From an uncultured Erysipelotrichaceae bacterium (GTDB taxonomy: Bacteria > Bacillota_I > Bacilli_A > Erysipelotrichales > Erysipelotrichaceae), in assembly GCA_902803275.1 (NCBI GenBank), contig CADCPE010000058.1:1-8655 (forward strand): a DNA stretch of 8,655 bases. Direction: 5' to 3'. Shown piece after piece: positions 5,607 to 8,655 of this stretch (positions within the stretch are counted from its first letter, which is position 1; the number at the start of each line of letters is the position of its first letter). Made by a program: the position numbers and the translations under genes. Under the pieces are notes generated by a model that did no database searches, was not told the origin of the DNA, and saw only the letters and a list, made by a program, of their open reading frames with translations.

Positions 5607-5612
5607 TATAAT
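5607..5612 (+). promoter_or_regulatory. -10 element (TATAAT) for the 388-aa protein gene
   Basis: A perfect TATAAT lies 19 bases before the ATG at 5632. The expected -35 position (about 5584-5589, TCCCTT) is a poor match and falls inside the palindrome, so the promoter may need an activator or be blocked by a repressor. The leader would be only about 13 bases, with the ribosome site AGGGGG (5619-5624) close to its 5' end. Confidence 0.55.
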
Positions 5613-5631
5613 TAGATTAGGGGGTACTATT

Positions 5632-6798
5632 ATGCCTATACGTGAATTTTATGATCAACAGAACAACATACTTTTGGGAAGGGCCGAACTTGATGAAAGC
5701 TTTCAGATCGGCGGAATGCTGAACAATCAGTTTCAGTCTGACCATGTCCCGTTCACCTGGTCGGCACATGCGATCGATCAGGCCAGACAGATAAGTATCT
5801 TCGTGATCTCGGAAGAAAAATACCTCGATTACCGAAGTGCCATGCTTAAGCAGATGGTGAACATGAATCCCAATGCCATCAAGACATCCATCAGATCATA
5901 TATGGAGCCTGAAGACTACATCAGACATTTTGCGGAATCGATATTCGGTTCAGGACTGGAACTTCAGGCCACCGCTCAATCGCCGTCGCTTTACAATCTC
6001 AATCTTCAGGCCTATGCCAATATCCTGGCGAGCCTGGCTGAGACTTTTGCCAACAACGAAGCGGCTTTCGGCTATCCGTGCAGCATTGAAAATCTCACCT
6101 GCAGAAGCTATCTGCTCAAGTATAAAGGCGAGAAGGCATCGCAGGAATACACGGTACTGGCAGCTGTCGACTTCGAAGGTTTTGAAGTGCACTATCAGAA
6201 TCAGATGACCGGGCTTTTCGGCGCCGTCCCTAAAAACAATGCCGCTAAAGGATCCAATGTGCTCGGACACGGAAACGGCGAGATCGTCGAATGGGGTTCG
6301 AAATTCAGATTCCTGATGATCGCACCGAAACAGAACGAAGCCGAAGCGGGAAAAGCCTTCCTTAAATTCGTCAACACTTTTGAAATGAATCCGGATCTGA
6401 CAGCCATGTTTGCGAATATGATCAACCAGAGGATGCAGCAGCAGTCGATGCAGACAGCACAGTATCAGGCACAGACTCAGGCCAACATCGCCGGCAACAT
6501 GTACCAGCAGCAGAAGCTCACAAACATGCTGTATCAGAATTCCCAGAGCATCTCCAACGGCATCATGGATTCCTGGAACAAGAAGATGGCTTCCGATTCA
6601 AGGATCTCCAGCAATTTCTCTGAAGCGATCAGAGGCGTCAATACCTATACGACGACTGACGGCAGGAATGTGGAAGTTGGAGTCAGCGCCGATCATGTCT
6701 ATCAGAATCAGTATGGCGATGTCTACGGCGTATCAGGAAATGCTGTCGATGATGACGTTTTAAACAAGATCAACTGGACAGAGATAAATAAAAAATAA
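5632..6798 (+). CDS. Uncharacterised 388-aa soluble protein with Gln-rich linker
   Basis: No signal peptide or membrane helix is seen, so it is probably cytoplasmic. Residues 1-255 appear globular, with several alternating hydrophobic stretches (for example RFLMIAPKQ, 226-234). Residues about 264-303 form a Gln/Met/Ala-rich, coil-prone linker (RMQQQSMQTAQYQAQTQA, 267-284). A compact C-terminal part (about 311-388) includes ISSNFSEAIRGVNTYTTTDG (325-344) and YQNQYGDVYGVSGNAVDDD (357-375). I recall this 'AIRGV-TY ... G-VY' tail from uncharacterised bacterial proteins but can attach no function. The start ATG 5632 is well supported by AGGGGG seven bases upstream. The stop TAA shares its last base with the ATG of the hydrolase gene (TAATG), so the two are almost certainly co-translated. 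It is probably controlled by the palindrome and TATAAT upstream. Confidence 0.9.
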   Translation: MPIREFYDQQNNILLGRAELDESFQIGGMLNNQFQSDHVPFTWSAHAIDQARQISIFVISEEKYLDYRSAMLKQMVNMNPNAIKTSIRSYMEPEDYIRHFAESIFGSGLELQATAQSPSLYNLNLQAYANILASLAETFANNEAAFGYPCSIENLTCRSYLLKYKGEKASQEYTVLAAVDFEGFEVHYQNQMTGLFGAVPKNNAAKGSNVLGHGNGEIVEWGSKFRFLMIAPKQNEAEAGKAFLKFVNTFEMNPDLTAMFANMINQRMQQQSMQTAQYQAQTQANIAGNMYQQQKLTNMLYQNSQSISNGIMDSWNKKMASDSRISSNFSEAIRGVNTYTTTDGRNVEVGVSADHVYQNQYGDVYGVSGNAVDDDVLNKINWTEINKK

Positions 6799-7544
6799 TG
6801 CAATACAAGGAATATGGAACAGACAGCAAAGACGCGATCATCCTCTTGCATGGCGGAGGTCTGTCATGGTGGAACTACCGCGATGAGGCTGAACTTCTTA
6901 AAGACAGATTTCATGTGATCCTTCCGATCCTGGACGGCCATGGCGGATGTGATCGTCATTTCACTTCGATTGAAGACAATGCTGCAGAGATCATAGACTT
7001 TATCGGCAGAAGATTCAAAGGCTCTGTATTGCTGATCGGCGGTCTTTCCCTTGGCGGACAGATATTGCTGGAAATGCTTTCGCAAAGAAAGGATATCTGC
7101 AGGTATGCGCTTGTTGAAAGTGCCAATGTCATGCCGTCAAGCCTGACAGGGGCGCTCCTGGGGCCATCACTGTCTTTAAGCTACAATCTCATAAGCAACC
7201 CTTCCTTTGCAAAGGCACAGTTCGCAAATCTGCGCATCAGAGAAGAACTCTTCAATGATTACTTCCGTGATACCCGCAGGATCGAAAAGAGTGATCTGAT
7301 CAGTTTCATGAAAAGGAGTTCTTTCTATTCGCTGAAACCTTCTTTAAAAGAAAACAGAGCGAAAGTTCACATCTATGCCGGGGCAAAAGACAATCTGAAC
7401 ATCATCAGATCCGCAAAAGCCATCAACGCCCTGCTGCCGTCAAGTACTTTAACTTTCCTGCCTGACATGTATCACGGGCAGTTTTCTTTGAACTATCCCG
7501 AGAAATATGTTTCAGAAATCTTAAAGATCATTGAAAAAGACTGA
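6798..7544 (+). CDS. Alpha/beta-fold hydrolase
   Basis: A 248-aa alpha/beta hydrolase of usual length. The oxyanion-side HGGG is at 18-21, the nucleophile elbow GLSLGG at 82-87 (Ser84), the likely acid Asp198 in AGAKDNLN, and the base His226 in MYHGQFS, giving a complete Ser-Asp-His triad. A cap region lies at about 110-185. The substrate cannot be told; esterase, thioesterase or lipase-like activity are all possible. No signal peptide is present, so it acts in the cytoplasm. The ATG overlaps the preceding stop codon (TAATG) and there is no good ribosome site of its own, so translation depends on the 388-aa protein gene. The two proteins may work in one pathway or complex. Confidence 0.9.
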   Translation: MQYKEYGTDSKDAIILLHGGGLSWWNYRDEAELLKDRFHVILPILDGHGGCDRHFTSIEDNAAEIIDFIGRRFKGSVLLIGGLSLGGQILLEMLSQRKDICRYALVESANVMPSSLTGALLGPSLSLSYNLISNPSFAKAQFANLRIREELFNDYFRDTRRIEKSDLISFMKRSSFYSLKPSLKENRAKVHIYAGAKDNLNIIRSAKAINALLPSSTLTFLPDMYHGQFSLNYPEKYVSEILKIIEKD

Positions 7545-7603
7545 CGTCATCATGATAATCAGCTGAATAGATCAGCAATACAGTTACAGAAAAGGATTAT
7601 TCA

Positions 7604-7792
7604 ATGAGACTGATATTAAATATACTTTGGATCATTTTCGGAGGATTCATCAGCGCCGGAGGCTGGATCCTCGCCGGGTGCCTGTGGTGCATCACGATCA
7701 TCGGTATTCCATGGGGTAAACAGTACTTCAAGATCGCCAGGCTTGCCTTAAGGCCTTTTGGCGCTGTCGTCAGACGGACGCATTATCTGTAA
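7604..7792 (+). CDS. YccF-family (DUF307) small membrane protein, single domain
   Basis: A 62-aa membrane protein. MRLILNILWIIFGGFISAGG, a second hydrophobic stretch and ITIIGIPWGKQYFKIARLAL (30-49) followed by RPFG are the hallmarks of the YccF domain. E. coli YccF (about 148 aa) has two copies of this domain; this protein has one and then stops in a basic tail (VVRRTHYL). I saw no continuation of a second domain in the 81 bases before the next gene, so it is a genuine half-size form or an old truncation. AAAGGA (7591-7596) lies seven bases before the ATG. The function of the family is unknown. It is 59 bases after the hydrolase gene and could share its transcript. Confidence 0.88.
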   Translation: MRLILNILWIIFGGFISAGGWILAGCLWCITIIGIPWGKQYFKIARLALRPFGAVVRRTHYL

Positions 7793-7802
7793 TCACTTAA
7801 CG

Positions 7803-7835
7803 CAGCGTATGAATATTCAATACGTTCATGCGCTG
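7803..7835 (+). other. Hairpin between the YccF gene and the 195-aa protein gene
   Basis: CAGCGTATGAA (7803-7813) pairs with TTCATGCGCTG (7825-7835) over 11 bp with one G-U wobble, around an 11-base loop. No T-run follows, so it is not a standard terminator. CGTAT (7806-7810) could instead pair with ATACG (7820-7824), giving a competing smaller stem. It may stabilise or separate parts of the transcript. Confidence 0.45.
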
Positions 7836-7873
7836 TATCGAAATAAATCACTTATTGAAAGAATGGAGAAGAT

Positions 7874-8461
7874 ATGGCTCAAAGATTTCTGACACGGGCC
7901 CGTGAAAAAGAACTGCTTGGCGCGATCAACGAAGGCCTGAAGATACACATGCATGCGCAAAAGTATCTCGATGAGTACATGGAAGACGGCAAGGCCGTTA
8001 TTCATGTCGATGGCAGTGATCTATATGATCCTGTTTCGATGGGCAGATTCCGTCGGTTGAACAGTTCCATCTATGACTATGTTGAAAGAAGCGCAAACCT
8101 GCTTTCAATCGCGATCCCGCTGAGAATCGTTATGCACAAAGTAGACAGGAACGAACAGGAAAACGTTGAGCGTCTTTATAGAACACATTATCAGGTAGAG
8201 ATTCAGGACATCCTCTGGGATCAGCGCATCCTTTACACGAAAATGATCGTTATGGCGATAATAGGTTCAGCCTTCATCCTGCTGTATATGTTCTTTGCCC
8301 TCCAGAAAAATGACAACCTGTTTCTGGAGATCCTCAGTATCATCGGTTCCTTTGCCCTAAGCGAAACGGTAGGCAGCTATCTGCTGGAACGTCCAAGAAT
8401 GAAAAACGATCTGCTTGAAAAAAGCCAGTTTCTGACAGCAGAGATAGAATTCGAAGAATAA
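7874..8461 (+). CDS. Unrecognised 195-aa protein with two membrane helices
   Basis: The N-terminal 115 residues are polar and mostly helical (for example ARGEK-like charged start MAQRFLTRAREKELLGAINE, residues 1-20), with HMHAQKYLDEYMEDGK at 25-40 and a Asp-rich DGSDLYDP at 46-53. Two hydrophobic segments follow at about 121-143 and 149-170, then a short charged tail ending EIEFEE. There is no signal peptide, so the likely topology is a cytoplasmic N-terminal domain with a helical hairpin in the membrane. I recognise no named family or catalytic motif. The start ATG 7874 has GGAG at 7865-7868 with a five-base spacer. It is the last gene of the rightward set and ends 16 bases before the terminator stem shared with pgi. 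Confidence 0.88.
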   Translation: MAQRFLTRAREKELLGAINEGLKIHMHAQKYLDEYMEDGKAVIHVDGSDLYDPVSMGRFRRLNSSIYDYVERSANLLSIAIPLRIVMHKVDRNEQENVERLYRTHYQVEIQDILWDQRILYTKMIVMAIIGSAFILLYMFFALQKNDNLFLEILSIIGSFALSETVGSYLLERPRMKNDLLEKSQFLTAEIEFEE

Positions 8462-8477
8462 AAGATCCACGCCTAAT

Positions 8478-8514
8478 AAAAACTCTTAGATTCTTGTCTT
8501 TTCTAAGAGTTTTT
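8478..8514. terminator. Bidirectional intrinsic terminator between convergent genes
   Basis: A perfect 13-bp stem (8478-8490 with 8502-8514) encloses an 11-base loop. T-rich sequence follows on the plus strand (TTTTTTTGTTTTATT, overlapping the second arm). On the minus strand the run of T opposite 8476-8482 serves the same purpose. It lies between the 195-aa protein gene and the convergent pgi gene and should end both transcripts. Confidence 0.85.
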
Positions 8515-8519
8515 TTGTT

Positions 8520-8655
8520 TTATTCTTTTCCAAGCAGTTTGAACATCTTCTTCTTGTAGACTTCAACACCTGGCTGATTGAATGGATTGATATCCAGCAG
8601 GTAGCAGGTCATGCCGCAGGCAATGAAGAAGAAGTAGATCATATAGCCGAAACTG
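8520..8655 (-). CDS. pgi: Glucose-6-phosphate isomerase, C-terminal end only
   Basis: The reverse complement reads 44 residues and a TAA stop (8522-8520), with the 5' part beyond the right edge. The sequence FGYMIYFFFIACGMTCYLL followed by DINPFNQPGVEVYKKKMFKL and LGKE matches the end of bacterial glucose-6-phosphate isomerase, whose NPF(D/N)QPGVE(A/V)YK motif is highly conserved. The enzyme interconverts glucose-6-phosphate and fructose-6-phosphate in glycolysis and gluconeogenesis, in the cytoplasm. Fructose-6-phosphate also feeds amino-sugar and so cell-wall synthesis. The gene converges on the 195-aa protein gene and shares its terminator. Upstream regulation is outside the window. Confidence 0.93.
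   Translation of the reverse strand, partial: SFGYMIYFFFIACGMTCYLLDINPFNQPGVEVYKKKMFKLLGKE

Overview
The window looks like chromosomal DNA of a low- to mid-GC member of the Bacillota (Firmicutes). The murC product is the short Bacillus-type MurC, followed by a DUF948-like gene as in Bacillus (murC-ytxG). Lipoproteins, a VanZ-like protein and a pgi gene of the usual type also fit. The content suggests the Erysipelotrichales, but this is an impression from protein style, not a computed placement. I see no transposase, integrase, phage gene, tRNA, rRNA or CRISPR array.

Minus strand, 1-5460 (transcribed right to left): a compact, envelope-flavoured operon. In transcription order it encodes a membrane-anchored SAF/CpaB-like protein, a VanZ-like membrane protein, a small lipoprotein, RadC, a second lipoprotein, an acidic disordered protein with two SPI(F/Y)G motifs, and MurC. 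The three junctions VanZ/lipoprotein, lipoprotein/RadC and RadC/lipoprotein overlap or nearly abut. A terminator hairpin that includes the murC stop codon closes the operon. A separate promoter (TTGTAA-17 bp-TAGAAT) then drives a DUF948-like single-pass membrane protein and a helical protein cut off by the left edge.

Divergent control region, 5461-5631: three inverted repeats in about 70 bp. One is a terminator-like hairpin facing the minus operon. Another is a 20-bp palindrome (9-bp arms) lying just upstream of a perfect TATAAT for the rightward genes.

Plus strand, 5632-8461: an uncharacterised 388-aa soluble protein with a Gln-rich linker, joined by a TAATG overlap to an alpha/beta hydrolase with a visible Ser-Asp-His triad. 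A 62-aa single-domain YccF membrane protein and an unrecognised 195-aa two-helix membrane protein follow. A hairpin with T-runs on both sides (8478-8514) separates this set from the convergent 3' end of pgi (glucose-6-phosphate isomerase) at the right edge.

The minus operon combines a peptidoglycan precursor ligase with several surface or membrane proteins of unknown role, so an envelope or division-linked function is a reasonable inference. The less expected items are the SPI(F/Y)G protein upstream of murC, the paired tryptophan-containing lipoboxes flanking radC, the dyad-rich divergent promoter, and the pairing of the 388-aa protein with a hydrolase. Nothing here clearly proves a new system.
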